Source of the DNA: Panulirus ornatus
Taxonomy: Eukaryota; Arthropoda; Malacostraca; Decapoda; Palinuridae
DNA: 64,000 nucleotides
NCBI RefSeq assembly: GCF_036320965.1
Contig: NC_092249.1
Location: forward strand, 1,574,114-1,638,113
Direction: 5' to 3'
Shown here piece after piece: positions 22,836-34,438 of this stretch (positions are counted from its first letter, which is position 1; each line of letters opens with the position of its first letter). The notes under the pieces were generated by a model. It saw only the letters and a program-made list of their open reading frames with translations. It was not told where the DNA came from and ran no database searches. A program made the position numbers and the translations under genes.

Positions 22836-23395
22836 TCTGGCTGACTCACAGAATCAATGGCCGAGCCGACCAGAATCATTGGGAAATATAGAACACATCT
22901 GGCTCTTTAAACCCATTTTTTTTTCACAATTAGATGCAATTGTTACAAAAATTCATTCATCAAAAAGCTGATTGAGTTAACGCTATTGGCAGTGTGACTG
23001 GCGGAGTGACGTCATTACGGTAGTGTAGCATCATGGCAGGCAACGTAACCCACATTTTCTATGATAATTATAGTACACCAGGTGCTGGAGGGACTCTATT
23101 AATTTTTTACGAGGCCTGATAATATTAGAACAAGAGCCAAGAATAATTCATGTATGGGAGTGGATCAACCTAGCAAGCTGATAGATCCGATCAGAATATT
23201 TCCTTAGGGGATAACCATATCAATTATTCTCAAAGTTTCGTACGTTATGGCACTTATAATTCATTATTCTCCCAGTAACTGAAAGCGTTTATGGTTAATA
23301 GGGCAACATTGACCTAGATATTAAAATGATTACTGAAAGCATTGTAAAAAAGTAGGAGGTTAACTGTGTGGACCGTTAACTTGAAAAGAGTGGAG

Positions 23396-23398
<3 letters not shown>
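22836..23398. other. No gene seen
   Basis: Unique A/T-rich DNA with no supported feature. Confidence 0.45.

Positions 23399-23458
<60 letters not shown>
23399..23458. repeat. (TA)n microsatellite
   Basis: About 29 TA units. Its right end forms part of the left target-site duplication of the next insertion. Confidence 0.96.
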
Positions 23459-23460
<2 letters not shown>

Positions 23461-23466
23461 AAGCTA

Positions 23467-23630
23467 GCGGGGGGCTGGAAATCCTCCCCTCTCGGTTTTT
23501 TTTTTTAATTTTCCAAAAGAAGGAACAGAGAATTGGGCCAGGTGAGGGTATTCCCTCAAAGGCCCAGTCCTCTGTTCTTAACGCTACCTCGCTAATGCGG
23601 GAAATGGCGAATAGTTTGAAAAAAAAAAAA
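23467..23630 (+). mobile_element. Short LINE/SINE insertion with RTE-type tail and 13-bp target duplication
   Basis: ATATGATAAGCTA stands at 23454-23466 and again, identical, at 23631-23643, flanking a 164-base insert that ends in about 12 A. This is the signature of target-primed reverse transcription. The insert's 3' part (23583 on) reads GCTACCTCGCTAATGCGGGA then AATGGCGA, matching the tail of the RTE copy at 6720-6748 in 23 of 29 positions. The 5' part (GGGGGGCTGGAAATCCTCCC, then a T run and GGCCCAGTCCTCTGTTCTTA) carries no A or B box. It is therefore either a very 5'-truncated LINE of a related subfamily or a SINE that borrows the tail. Confidence 0.85.
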
Positions 23631-23883
23631 ATATGATAAGCTATTGTGTCTGACATTCTGAAAGAAAAATCTTCCTCACTAGAATGATTTTCGACATTCT
23701 TAGCTCTGTGCGAAGCCATTTATCGGATCATCAATTACCTACAAATGTCAGGTTCGCACAGTGTGTTAATTTTGTATATTTTTGATAACTGGAAGAAGAT
23801 AAATATCTTGCTTCACGGATCATGAGTGAAATAGTTTATTAATGGTAGAAGGAATCACCGTAAGAGACGTGTTGTTGTATGGC

Positions 23884-23887
<4 letters not shown>

Positions 23888-23957
<70 letters not shown>
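23888..23957. repeat. (TA)n microsatellite
   Basis: About 35 TA units. Confidence 0.97.
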
Positions 23958-23961
<4 letters not shown>

Positions 23962-25139
23962 TATATGTATAATATGGTAAGCTGACCCACACGGGTTAGG
24001 TTTTAGGGCCAGTTTGGCCTCGTAGGTTTGTGCTCAATCATCATATAATCAAGGGTGCAAGAATGATTTTGATGGCAACACATGTGTCACATTGTTGCCA
24101 GATACATCTTATGGACGGGATCCCTCAGCGATGTGGCTTGTGTCAATCATTTAAATTAATCATTTACTTGTGGACAGATCGCTTAATACAGTCAACAGAG
24201 GACTCGTAATTTTACGTAACCTATACTAAGATACTTAGGCTTGGTGGGTAAATATAAAGATCTTGGCTTGTATTGGTTAAATCATCTGAAGTGGAAAAGA
24301 AAAAAAATTCCTGTATGTCTACTTTTCATTGACTTGGATGTGTAGATTATGTCTTGGCTTGTCACGAAATAATGAGATAATGTCACGAAATTCATGAGGA
24401 AAAACATGCCATAGATATCTTTCTTGGGCATTTGTGATGCTTCTCCGTTGTCTGGTAGCCGAAAATGCTTTGTGATTAATATTTATTTACGTAAATAATC
24501 GTTATCTGGGTCAAATGGTTTGTCGATAAGTAGATATGACTAACAAACAACATGCGTGTCAGTGATTTATATGTGAATCCGAAGCTGCAGAAAACGATAT
24601 CGTGGATTATTATATTCATACGTTGTAAGTAAAATCAGACAGTGTTATTTTCGGTTGATGATTTCATGCTTAACACGTATCAAAGCCAGAATAATTACTT
24701 CACTACTGGTTTGGCTGCATCCCAACTGTGTCCAGTGTGATGGACCAACGGAGTCCCGGTATCTGTTGTGGTATAAACTAAATAACTGTAATTGTCTGAA
24801 ACTTTTCTAATCTTCGTGAAGGAGCCATGGATATTAGCCAATACTTCTTATGAAAACTAACCCAATTAAGTATGGTTTCTAAGTCCAGAGAAAACGTATG
24901 CTTGTGTGTATTTCAAGACCACAAAAATAACGTTAAGATGAGGGCTATATAACGGGGTCGGGGAAGGGTACGCGTAGTTACAAGCATCAAAACAAAGGAT
25001 TTGTTGTCAACCAACATCTCGTTTTACGTAAAAAAAGAACCATGCATAAATGTTTATCTACTTGTATATACATTATTTTATTGTATGTATGTGTATATAT
25101 TCGTTACTATACTCGTTTACACGGGTATATTAGAATATT
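23958..25139. other. No gene seen; unique A/T-rich DNA
   Basis: No repeat array, mobile-element motif or convincing open frame. This is one of the least repetitive stretches of the window. Confidence 0.5.
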
Positions 25140-25184
25140 ATGAGGTTCGGATACTGCGTTAACAAGCAGTTCCCTCGTTAAGCG

Positions 25185-25345
25185 TCGCCCTTGGCCATGG
25201 TTACCCCCCCAGCCCCCCCGGATCACCGCCCGTCTGTCCTCCGCTTACGTCATCAGGTGACCGAGTGCTGGGGAGGGAGGAGGTACAAATTTTTGTGCTG
25301 CTCCGCCGAGCATTTCCCCGCTTTCTGCCCAGGACCTTCCGCTTT
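25185..25345. promoter_or_regulatory. GC-raised segment with CRE-like site (weak promoter candidate)
   Basis: A locally GC-rich stretch in A/T-rich surroundings. TTACGTCATCA at 25245 contains a CRE/ATF-type core. No TATA box or initiator can be assigned, and no gene start follows clearly. Composition and one motif are the only basis. Confidence 0.15.
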
Positions 25346-25904
25346 AAGAGTAATTACAGCAGTGTAGGAGGCCTTGCTGATCGCCCTCGAAGTTCAAGAG
25401 AGGCTCTGTCGCCGGATGGGTAGGTGTACGAGTGGATTATACGTCGGGTAGCAGGTGTTCCCTCACGATCCAATATGGTGGTCCAGGTCGGAATGGTCAG
25501 TGGTGGTGGCTTAGTTATGTCGAGATATCGGAATACACATTCGCTGTAGATTAGGTCAGCCATGTAGCAATACTTTAGAGGTGAAAAAAGCTTTTTTTTT
25601 ACGTAGAAGTAGGTTCATAAAGGTGGTGAATTATCCCACTCGTTTCGTAACGGAAAACGTTTGAATACATGCGCGCGCATCGTTATACTGCTTGATGTTG
25701 TCTTGTGGGCTTTGAGGGTTTATCTTAAATGCAGTACGTCAGATAACGTCTTTAGACGTCCAGACTAACGTTAGATATAACCAGTGTAGATATAGCGGAC
25801 AATAATGATCAGTTACGGTATGTGTGAGATCCAGTCAGAGGTAATCGTTATGTTGCCGACATTTAACTTTGGCATCAACTGGATCTTATATTATTCAAAG
25901 TTAA
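25346..25904. other. No gene seen
   Basis: A 69-codon minus frame at 25354-25563 is not recognised. The rest is unique A/T-rich DNA. Confidence 0.45.
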
Positions 25905-25905
25905 T

Positions 25906-25937
25906 TTAGGTTAGGTTAGGTTAAGTTAGGTTAGTTA
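25906..25937 (+). repeat. Interstitial (TTAGG)n, arthropod telomere motif
   Basis: Three TTAGG units, one TTAAG, one TTAGG, then TTAG TTAG. TTAGG is the telomere unit of most arthropods. With five imperfect units this is a short internal tract, not a telomere. Confidence 0.8.
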
Positions 25938-26360
25938 GTTGTGGCTTTTTTGTCCAGTTGCTGTAGCACGAATTAATTGTCATTAATGAACACTTAAGTG
26001 TAGGTAAGGAAAGATTTTTAAACTTGAATGTGTCAGATGTTATTGCAAGGATTAGCATGTTGTATTCTTACAGTACTAAAACTTAATGAATTTAAATATT
26101 TGGGTTGGCCGACTGATTAATTGGTTTCATTTTATATAACCCAAGATTACCTAATTAGCCTTGCTTAGGTTATAATTATTTTTCTGGTAAACTCTCGGGG
26201 AAGTTTAGAGAATAACGCATTAATATCATTTTAATATTTATAATGATTGTAGATTATAGGGAAAAAAATTACATTTCGCAGTGGGTCGACATCCTCACAT
26301 TCACTGCGAACTACAACTCTCACAACTCACAATAGTGATCACAAATTATCTATTGACACC
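25938..26360. other. No gene seen
   Basis: Unique A/T-rich DNA up to the polypyrimidine tract at 26361. Confidence 0.45.
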
Positions 26361-26374
26361 TTTTTTTTTTACAG

Positions 26375-26557
26375 ACAGTGGCTAACAAACCGAGAGGTGA
26401 CTCTGTGCAAGAATTTAATTGCTTGTTAAGCGGAAAGGAATTCGTCGTCATCTTCTGGCGAGATTACTCATCTGGACCCGACCCTCTCCTGAGTGGCTGA
26501 GTCTGAGTTTGCTGGGAAGCACTCATGGCACCAGAGATACTTCCTACCACATAGCAG
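26375..26557 (+). other. Candidate internal exon bounded by splice-like sites
   Basis: Ten T then ACAG at 26361-26374 form a good 3' splice-site sequence, and ATAGCAG|GTAATT at 26551-26563 a good 5' splice site, 183 bases apart. Frame 1 is open for 42 codons from the acceptor (ending in a TGA at about 26501) and contains GKEFVVIFWRDYSSG. Other frames close early. It could be a 5' UTR exon or chance. No conserved domain is recognised, and no partner exon was found in the window. Confidence 0.15.
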
Positions 26558-26563
26558 GTAATT

Positions 26564-27808
26564 ATATGAGTCATAATGTTATTAGGTTGTTATAGAGGTC
26601 GTAATACTATTTACTGTGGCTGAACGTTTGGTGTCCGGGCTCCCGCTAAGCTGGAGGTCAGGTCTTAAATTATCCCGTAATTGTGATCGCGATTCTGGCG
26701 TGAATATGATATGGCCGGAGGTTTTTGGTCCTGGTGTTTATTATATATTGCAATGCCACTCAGTTGACTGAAAATTAGTTGTAGAGTTCTTGCAGTTTAC
26801 AAGACTGAAGAGTAATGGAACAGTGTTATTTGCGTTTTCACTTTCACAGTAGTCCTGTTAATGCGGCAATTTGATATATAAGAAATTATAACCCATTTAA
26901 TATCCACATTCGTTTTACGTAATGTTTTAAGTAATTTATAGATTTTTGCGGGTTGTTTTTCAAATGAATTGATATAGTTTTGACGCGTCTAAGGAGGGCG
27001 AGTTTTCCATGTAAGGTCCTATAATTTTCATTGGTTGAGTGTATGACATTGTATGAGGTAAGCTACCATATGGGACTACCTCTTTGTAGAACAGTTAGAC
27101 ATTCTTTGGTTCTCCAGCAAACACTATGAAGGTAACCTTTGATGGATGAAACATTTTGAAATGTATGCGTAGCGCTTCTTGAATTTGACTGGTCTTGGTA
27201 ATTTGTGATATTTCTGTCTTCAAAAACTCGGTTATCCTATTACAATTTAAGATGTATTAAATTGTTGCGTTAAACACATTTGTTTCTAGTTCATAATGCT
27301 TATTTTAGGTAACAAGTATTTAGTCGGATGTAATTTCGTTATGGAAATGTAGTCATAATTGTTTAAGATTCTGTTTACATTTCTGGGCTGGGCTTTATCG
27401 TAAGAGTAATACATTCATATGTTGTCATTAAATCCAGCAAGACCATTGTCGTATGATAATGATTATAATGATTGGCCAGAAAAGGAATTCTTTTCCTTGG
27501 AGGGAAAAGTGTTCCTTAACCTCGTCCATACAAGAAAAAATTGATTAAACTTTGAGAAAAAACCTACCCTAATCTTTTCCGAATATAGGAAACGTGTCCC
27601 CAATTCCATTGTTCTCGGCACAAAGCCATTTACTTGACAAATGTTATCGTCTGTGATGTCTTTTGAGCAATCTTTTCTCGTAAATCAATAAGCCTCTCAT
27701 TTTTTTTCATTTTTTTTTGTGTGTGTCGCCGAGGGGCCCCTGAACTGCCTTGCCTGATTTGAATAATCATTGGAAGCAACTATTGGCTTTCAAATGTTTA
27801 GGGAACAT
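26564..27808. other. No gene seen; unique A/T-rich DNA
   Basis: No repeats beyond homopolymer runs and no convincing open frame. Confidence 0.5.
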
Positions 27809-27834
27809 TGTGTGTGTGTGTGTGTGTGTGTGTG
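27809..27834. repeat. (GT)n microsatellite
   Basis: About 13 GT units. Confidence 0.93.
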
Positions 27835-28597
27835 TCCCCGTTTGCTCTCGAAAGTAGGAAAATGAAAATGGTGAGGTGCTCATGGATTATCTTAAATGGA
27901 CGTGACCCCGGCTGTTATTAGAAAACTCGGGAGGATCTTTGAATGTTATGATGTCGTGTAAAGGCCATTATCGCCCCCGGTGAAGCTTCCTTCCATGGAT
28001 CCTCCAAAATGAGGGAAACTGAATTTTTATTTTAGTGTTCATTGGCGATAGTCAAGTTCACTTTTCGTTACCCGTACAGTCGTGTTAAGTCCAGGCTGAC
28101 CTGTAGTGTATTTCTGTATATTATTTAACACCTGTTAGCACGTGGAAGTGAATACCTTTACCTACAAGGTACCAGTTTAATGTAGTTTTATGTTCATGAT
28201 AAAAAGTAATGATAGAACACGTATTGTTGATACTGTTTCCTTTAAATGCATAATAATTTCATCGAATCTGATCTACGTAACTTTTAATGAACGTTCAGCA
28301 GAATTTCATATGTGCTTTACTTTAATGTCTCTCACTCGTGGGTCTTACATAAGCTTACTTATTCCTCTGTTATGTCCTTTCATGAGAGAAAATGTGACTC
28401 TCCTAAACGCTGAAGTGTGTTACGCTTCAATATTTGTTTTAATATGTAATGTTTTCTGCCCCTCATACTTTGATGTGCCTTATATTTTTGTCCCGTTTAT
28501 ACTTTGTGATCTGCTCTTTGATATGCCCTGTATATTGATGGCCATATACTTTTATGTATATGGACATGTCCTTTAATATTGTCCCCTTCATGTAGCT

Positions 28598-28604
<7 letters not shown>
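27835..28604. other. No supported gene; 128-codon A/T-rich frame
   Basis: A plus frame at 28190-28576 is long for such A/T-rich DNA but is Phe/Ile/Cys-rich, without known motifs. Its 3' half overlaps loosely repeated TTTGATATGCCCTGTATATT-like segments. Judged non-coding. Confidence 0.4.

Positions 28605-28661
<57 letters not shown>
28605..28661. repeat. (TA)n microsatellite
   Basis: About 28 TA units. Confidence 0.96.
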
Positions 28662-28663
<2 letters not shown>

Positions 28664-29926
28664 AAGTCATTTATACTGACCCATCCTATTCTGTTATGAT
28701 TTGACCTTCTCGATTTTAAATACTTTTACAATTTTCTCTTACTTTGGCATGACATGCATACCACTTTCCTTCACTTGAACAAAATTCTGCGGCGATAATG
28801 TCCTGTATTACGACATAGGTATCTTTTTATTGTCTATACTTTGCTCTATCACGAGGATTGTAGCCTGATTATATGTAATATTTTGTTGCTACTTCTGCTT
28901 TAAGGTTTCCCATACTTGGAGGTTCTATATACTCTAAGGTTACCAACCGTTTGATACCATTTAAGCCAGTGATTATCTGTTTGTTGTACTTTTCGTAGAG
29001 TTTACTAACTGGGTTGTAAACTTAAAAACGTTTTTAGGTTTACATACATGTTAGATTGTAAACTCCTTTGCAAGAGTGTGTGTTTAAATTGTGTTCATCT
29101 TTGATTCAGGCCGATCACTTACACTTGATTGTCACTCTCCGTTCCTCAAAGCCATCATCATTGAATTCACAGTCGACTTAAACTTCAAAGTAAACGTATT
29201 TCACGAGACTTTGATTTGTAGATACATTTGGCAGAGCTATTGCATGGTGGAGGAGACAGAGGGATAATAGTAGGTTCTGTGTGTATTTATTTACATATTT
29301 TTCCAGTACGTGGGAGAGTTCTACACTAGATGGGGTCCCATCTCGAACTTATATTTCAACGAAGAGACTTAAATATTTGTGTACTTCCGGTGTTCACAGT
29401 TTTTACTAGGTGTTTAAATGGCCATTCTACTAGGTTGTAACCAACCCTACAAACCAACCTATTTTTTTCCCCCGCGTGACCTAACCGAACCTGCCTTGAC
29501 CTCCTAGTGGGGGCGAAAGCAAGGTCATCCCACTACACCCTGGGGTCTTCGACCTCTGATGACCTTAGGCACCACCCCCTCCTTGACCTCTATCGACCTG
29601 GCTGTCATGAGGCACCGCAACACACTCATTATCTACCCATCGTTGGTCAACGCCACCACCCCTGACTCGTGTCATTGTTCACCTTCGCTACTTTCGTTTT
29701 CTCCCAAAGCCTCGCCATCCTAACGGCCAGTCATCACTCTCTCTCTCTCTCTCATTTTGTCACGGACCAATGAACCTCATCTTCGCAACTCTCGTTTGTC
29801 ATTTTAACAGTTTTTCTTCCCCTTCTGTGTTGCTCTTCCCATTTTTCAGGAGCTTTTCTAAGCCGGTTTTACATAATCGTATTGATTTTTTTTTCATGTG
29901 TCACTTTCTAGTGTGTGTGTGTGTGT

Positions 29927-29927
<1 letters not shown>
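28662..29927. other. No gene seen
   Basis: Unique DNA. A GC-raised patch at 29460-29690 contains several TGACCT/GACCTC words on both strands without a period. Short (CT)n at 29737-29754. Confidence 0.45.

Positions 29928-29995
<68 letters not shown>
29917..29995. repeat. Compound (GT)n(GA)n microsatellite
   Basis: A few GT units, then about 33 GA units. Confidence 0.95.
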
Positions 29996-29996
<1 letters not shown>

Positions 29997-30371
29997 AAGT
30001 CATAAATTCCTTCAATTCCTTTTCAATGTGATTTGTATTTTTCTTATTTAAGAATATTTCCATTGTCTTCGTGGGGTTTCAGAGGCATATAATAGGACTA
30101 TGACTATGTAGGGGTAGGATGCAGATTGTGAATGAGGGCGATAGGAAGAGGAAAATAAAAAAATGAGCAATAGAAGATGGGGGAGATGGGATTACTAAGG
30201 ATTTGGTGGAGGATTACGTCTCATTCCTAATGAGTACTTAACGTTCACGGGGTCGTGAACAGAGGGATGTTCTTCAGTCTTGATAACTGTTAGTGGACTT
30301 GCATTAGAAATCCTGGGATTAATATGTTCTTAGATTTTGGGAATCCAATGGTTGTTGAAATTATTTAATTA

Positions 30372-30374
30372 TTG

Positions 30375-30412
<38 letters not shown>
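30372..30412. repeat. (TTA)n microsatellite
   Basis: About 13 trinucleotide units. Confidence 0.93.
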
Positions 30413-30415
<3 letters not shown>

Positions 30416-30706
30416 CTGTTATCCGTTACATTGTAGATGGCGCCCTTTTCGACCAGCTTCACAGTAAGAGGAACAGATGATGCTGTGGTTACTTAAGTGT
30501 AAGATGAGCACATATGCTTGTGCCTCTTAACACAAGCAAGCATTGGGTCGCCGTCACTCATAATTATGAGAAGCAGTAACAGAGGGTTTTACCATCGTTC
30601 ATGAGGAGCTTCGCGACTGTGTATTCAGCTGGACAGAGGTATGTCATAATCTTGCCCCAACACATGTCAATTCATGCTGTATACAAGCGTCGTGGAGAGA
30701 GGGGGG

Positions 30707-30890
30707 CTGGAGGAAGTAGGCAGTGGACATGTGGGCGGGGGAAGTGTATAGAGAGGTGAACTACAGTGGACTATAAAATGGGCGAGAGGGCAGAGGTCAT
30801 AGATGCATTGGGGAGTATTTGGAAAAGGAGGTCACTGTCTAGTTAGGGCAAATATGAGTTTATTTCATGGTGTAGTGCTTCACAAGGTGC
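30707..30890 (+). pseudogene. Decayed RTE-like LINE fragment
   Basis: CTGGAGGAAGT at 30707 equals a segment of the intact RTE copy. From about 30764 the sequence aligns without gaps to the RTE at about 6043-6130. Translation from 30778 gives MGERAEVIDALGSIWKRRSL, against [20 protein letters not shown] in the intact copy, then SS and a stop. The fragment covers the region after the catalytic domain. With roughly half the residues changed it is much older than the copy at 5.1 kb. Confidence 0.6.
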
Positions 30891-31744
30891 CTCTGTTTAC
30901 AAAGTAAAGTATTTCTTTATCTTTGGCTTATTATAATTTGTTCAGTGGATGACCATTCAAGTGGAGCAGTATTTAGCTTTGCTTTTGTACCAGTATTTGT
31001 TCATTTTCGTCAACTTTCTCTCTTAGTGAGTGTTCCATCGTCATTCCATTAACTTTGCAAATAGCTCGTGTATCGTGGTGTAATGAACCAAACGTTTTAA
31101 AAAAAAAGAAATGATAAATTGATATGAGCAAACAGGACACTGGTTTGAACAGCAGACAATTAATGGTGATGTGATTGAAGTTTGTTATTGATGTTGTTAG
31201 GCATCCGGGTTTTGTGAAGAGAGAAGAATCTTAACTAGTTAGATTATATTAGATACAGTGTCAGTAAATTCATGTTTTGGGATTTCTTAATGGATTTGTC
31301 ACGATTTTCTGCACGTAGATGTTACATTTTTACTGTAGAAATTGTCATCTTTTACTCTCATTGTTCGTTGGAATTTTGCAAACAAAACTGAATGTTCATA
31401 TAAAAGGATTTGTATTAAAGCTGCAAGAGTAATTATTAATTCATCCAATCCGATCTGACACGAATCGAGATTATCAATGGTGATGGCAATTACATTTTTT
31501 TCTTTTTTATCTAAGTAACAACTATAATTCTAAAGACCATACATGTAAGTTGGATGATTACTACAAGATCCTGAGATCTGAAAGACAGAGTTATTCCCAG
31601 TAAAACACTCAAGTCATATCTATAGTGGCACTTTATTTCTTTTTTTTATGCAGATGTTTACCTGAAATCGCTTTAAAACTTTAAAAGCCAAGTACAGTGA
31701 TACTTTAATATTTTTTCTTATGCAAGTATTTTTATGAACCGTTT
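30891..31744. other. No gene seen
   Basis: Unique A/T-rich DNA with no supported feature. Confidence 0.45.
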
Positions 31745-31893
31745 TGTTAAAAGAAAGCCTAGTGTTTAGTAAAAGGCCTAGTTTTGTGATAAAAAGACTA
31801 AAAAAGGCCTAGTGAATAATAAAAGCCTAGTCTGAAATTAAAAGCTTAGGATATGAAATAAAAGTTTAGTAATTTCTGAAAAGCCTATTTTTT
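31745..31893. repeat. Degenerate AAAAGCCTAGT repeat
   Basis: AAAGCCTAG, AAAGGCCTAG and AATAAAAGCCTAGT recur about seven times at 20-26-base spacing, ending in a T run of about 20 at 31889-31908. Several AATAAA words are part of the unit and should not be read as polyadenylation signals. Confidence 0.75.
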
Positions 31894-31908
31894 TTTTTTT
31901 TTTTTTAA

Positions 31909-32631
31909 GAGAGTTTAGTCATGTGGTACTTTATGGATTTTTTGTTTTTTCATTTATCAATTCAAGAGGGAGAGATTTAAACTTGTTGATATTTTGAAAT
32001 AATACAGAACGGCAATGATATTTGTGATAGTGTGAATGAGGTTTCTTTATAAATAATGTTTTCATATTGGGATTTCAGATGTAGATAGTTGGATAGGTGT
32101 ATGGTTAGGGGAGTAAAAATAAAACAGGTGAGGAGAGAAGAGTACAGGTGACGTTGAAGAATTTCTTGAGATGATACTGGGAGAGAGATTGGAGAGGGTT
32201 TTGGGGGATTTTTTTTTTTTATCCTTGATAAATACTTTATGTTCATGGAAAGGGATTATGTAACCTAACACAATCATGGGAGATTTCTGTTGGTGTCATA
32301 TACTAGAAATATCCCAGGATTAGTGTACTCCTGTACTGATATAAGCCCATGATTTTTTTTAATGTTTTGCATATTTTTGCACTTTGCAGGTGATGGCCTT
32401 TCAACCAGCTGTGAGTGTCATCAGTATGAGGAGCACAGGTGGTGCTTGAATGTATCAGCTTGGATCACTACGCTCTGTCTACTGCAAGAGGAGGAGGAAC
32501 ACATCCAACAGTGCTCTCCTCCCTTGTATTTAATCACATAGACGCAGGTACATCAAATGCTTATTTCAACACAAGGTTCCCTGCAGTGTATTTCTATATG
32601 TGTACCATGTTTTTATGTCTGTGTGCTCACA
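31909..32631. other. No gene seen
   Basis: Unique A/T-rich DNA. Minus frames of 71 and 89 codons (31977-32277) are serine- and leucine-rich and not recognised. Confidence 0.4.
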
Positions 32632-32830
32632 CACACACACCCCAGCCCAACCCAGGTTGTGGAGTCATTTGTTGACCCAACCCGAATAGGGAGGATGGAG
32701 ACCTGTGTGGGTTGAGTGTAGGCCGAGTGCCACACCCACGTTTGCAATCTACACTGGTTCGACCCTGGGACTTGCTTGTGCTGACGCATGGTCAGTAACG
32801 CTAACCACAACACTACACCACTGGGACCTG
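32629..32830 (-). repeat. tRNA-derived SINE (minus) with (GT)n tail
   Basis: Read on the minus strand, TGGTGTAGTGTTGTGGTTAG at about 32801-32822 fits a tRNA A box, CCCAGGGTCGAACCA at 32755-32769 an altered B box, and the body ends in CCTGGGTTGGGCTGGG (32641-32656) followed directly by (GT)n. The 112-codon minus frame across it is a SINE translation. Confidence 0.75.
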
Positions 32831-32834
32831 TGTA

Positions 32835-33785
32835 CAATATCACCCACAGTTTATCTTCCATCAACACTTCCGAGACATTCTGGATCAGGCCACCACCACA
32901 CCTTGCTTCATCCAGTCGATGATTTCTGCCTTTTTCTTCAACATAAAGCAACTAACGCTTTCTCTTACCAGTTCAGGAGGAACTAACTAAAGCTATCTTA
33001 ATGTTATTGTTAAGGGAAGGATCCCATTTCCCCAAGATATTGTCCAACAGTAAGACTGAAGTGATTTAGTTATATCGGTTTCATTAATGCCAAGTAGAGA
33101 TCAAAACAAAGCAATGATAGTATCTGGTGGTATGCACGCTGTGAATACGTTTGAGAACAAGACTAGATAAATACATCAAGTCCACTACTTTACATTATTT
33201 TCGCAGTTACATTTGGTAGGTTATTCTCTGAATTCTCTATATACCTTCCTCCTTGTTCCACAGTAATATGTGAGTTTCAGATATCATCCGCTATCACACA
33301 GCCTCGGAAGGTCAGAGTGGGGGTCTGTTGCTATTTGAACTCCTTCGGATTTCTTTGTATCTTCCTGGGTTGACGTTCTCTACAGGGGAGTTTTGTAGGG
33401 AATTTTAAAATGTGCAAAATGTTTCGGAAGGTTGACTTATGGATCTGTTATACACGAGTGTAGGCTACTTCTCAGTCACCCAACTATACAAACGCTTCTG
33501 TCATTCCTGATCGCTTGTGTCTGGTTTATATTTGATTTTCTCTGTAAACCAAATGAAGTCGACTAAATTCATTATACTAACAATGTCAGTTACTCCATCA
33601 CCTTGGTAAAGGTGCTTACACACATTTCTTTTTATAATTTCTCAACTGATAGAAGCAACAGAAGTGGAATGTTTGTGGTAGTGGAAGAGTTACGAAAATC
33701 ATAGATCAGTGAGAAATTCTTGCATATTAAAGATAGAAAACTTCGCATATAGCTAAGGAGGCACAGATGATGATATTCGTTGATT
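32835..33785. other. No gene seen
   Basis: Unique DNA with no supported feature. Confidence 0.45.
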
Positions 33786-33789
33786 TAAA

Positions 33790-34260
33790 GCGACATAGTC
33801 ATTAGGACTTTCTTAAACGTATCTGTGGTACAAATTTCAACCACTCAGATTCGTAGATCATTCCATCCTGTTGAAGAAAACGTATTTTGCTTCACTCGAG
33901 ATAAGACGTTTGCCCACGAGTTTGTAACCATTACTACGAGTTAAATCAGATCAATTCATCCTTATGTGCTTCGTTATATCGAGATTATCGAAGCCTCTGA
34001 TCATCATGAATACCTTTACCAGGTCACTCCTTAACCTTCTCTTTTCAGTAGTAAATACATACCAGGTCATTTGATCGGTTCTCACAGGATTTGTTTCTCA
34101 GTCCAGTGATAACCCTAGTAGCTCGCATCTGTACACTTTCCATTCTGTCTTGTCTTTCTTCCAGTAGGATAACCAAACCTGACCACAGTATTCAAGATGG
34201 GGATGGGGACCGCCTTACCTAGAAATCCAAGAGTTTTGTTCGTCTTTATAACTGCTTCTG
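33790..34260 (-). pseudogene. CR1/L2-like LINE reverse-transcriptase C-terminal remnant (minus)
   Basis: Minus-strand translation gives, in order and across frame changes, QYCGQVWLSYWKKD, VQMRATRVITGLRN, EKRRLRSDLVKVFMMIRGFD, and SNGYKLVGKRLISSEAKYVF followed by FNRME. This follows the C-terminal layout of CR1/L2-type LINE proteins (VQRRATK, EKRRxRGDLI, FFSNRVVDEW). Stops and at least two frame shifts show it is dead. Only the C-terminal part is present. A similar fragment in the opposite orientation is at 38.2 kb. Confidence 0.75.
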
Positions 34261-34406
34261 TGCACTGTGTACCTAGATTTAAATCGCCGGAGATTACGAC
34301 ACTTGTGTCTTTTCCTTCATTTACTCTATGCAGCTCAACAGCATTCGTACCGTAGCTTGCATTTACATTTTTACTTATGACATATAAACATCATGTCTTT
34401 GATCAT

Positions 34407-34438
<32 letters not shown>

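Noticed and set aside
28190..28576. 128-codon plus frame as a host gene
   Set aside because: Phe/Ile/Cys-rich composition in A/T-rich DNA, no known motif, and overlap with loosely repeated sequence.
31745..31893. Multiple polyadenylation signals
   Set aside because: AATAAA words belong to the AAAAGCCTAGT repeat and do not follow any coding region.
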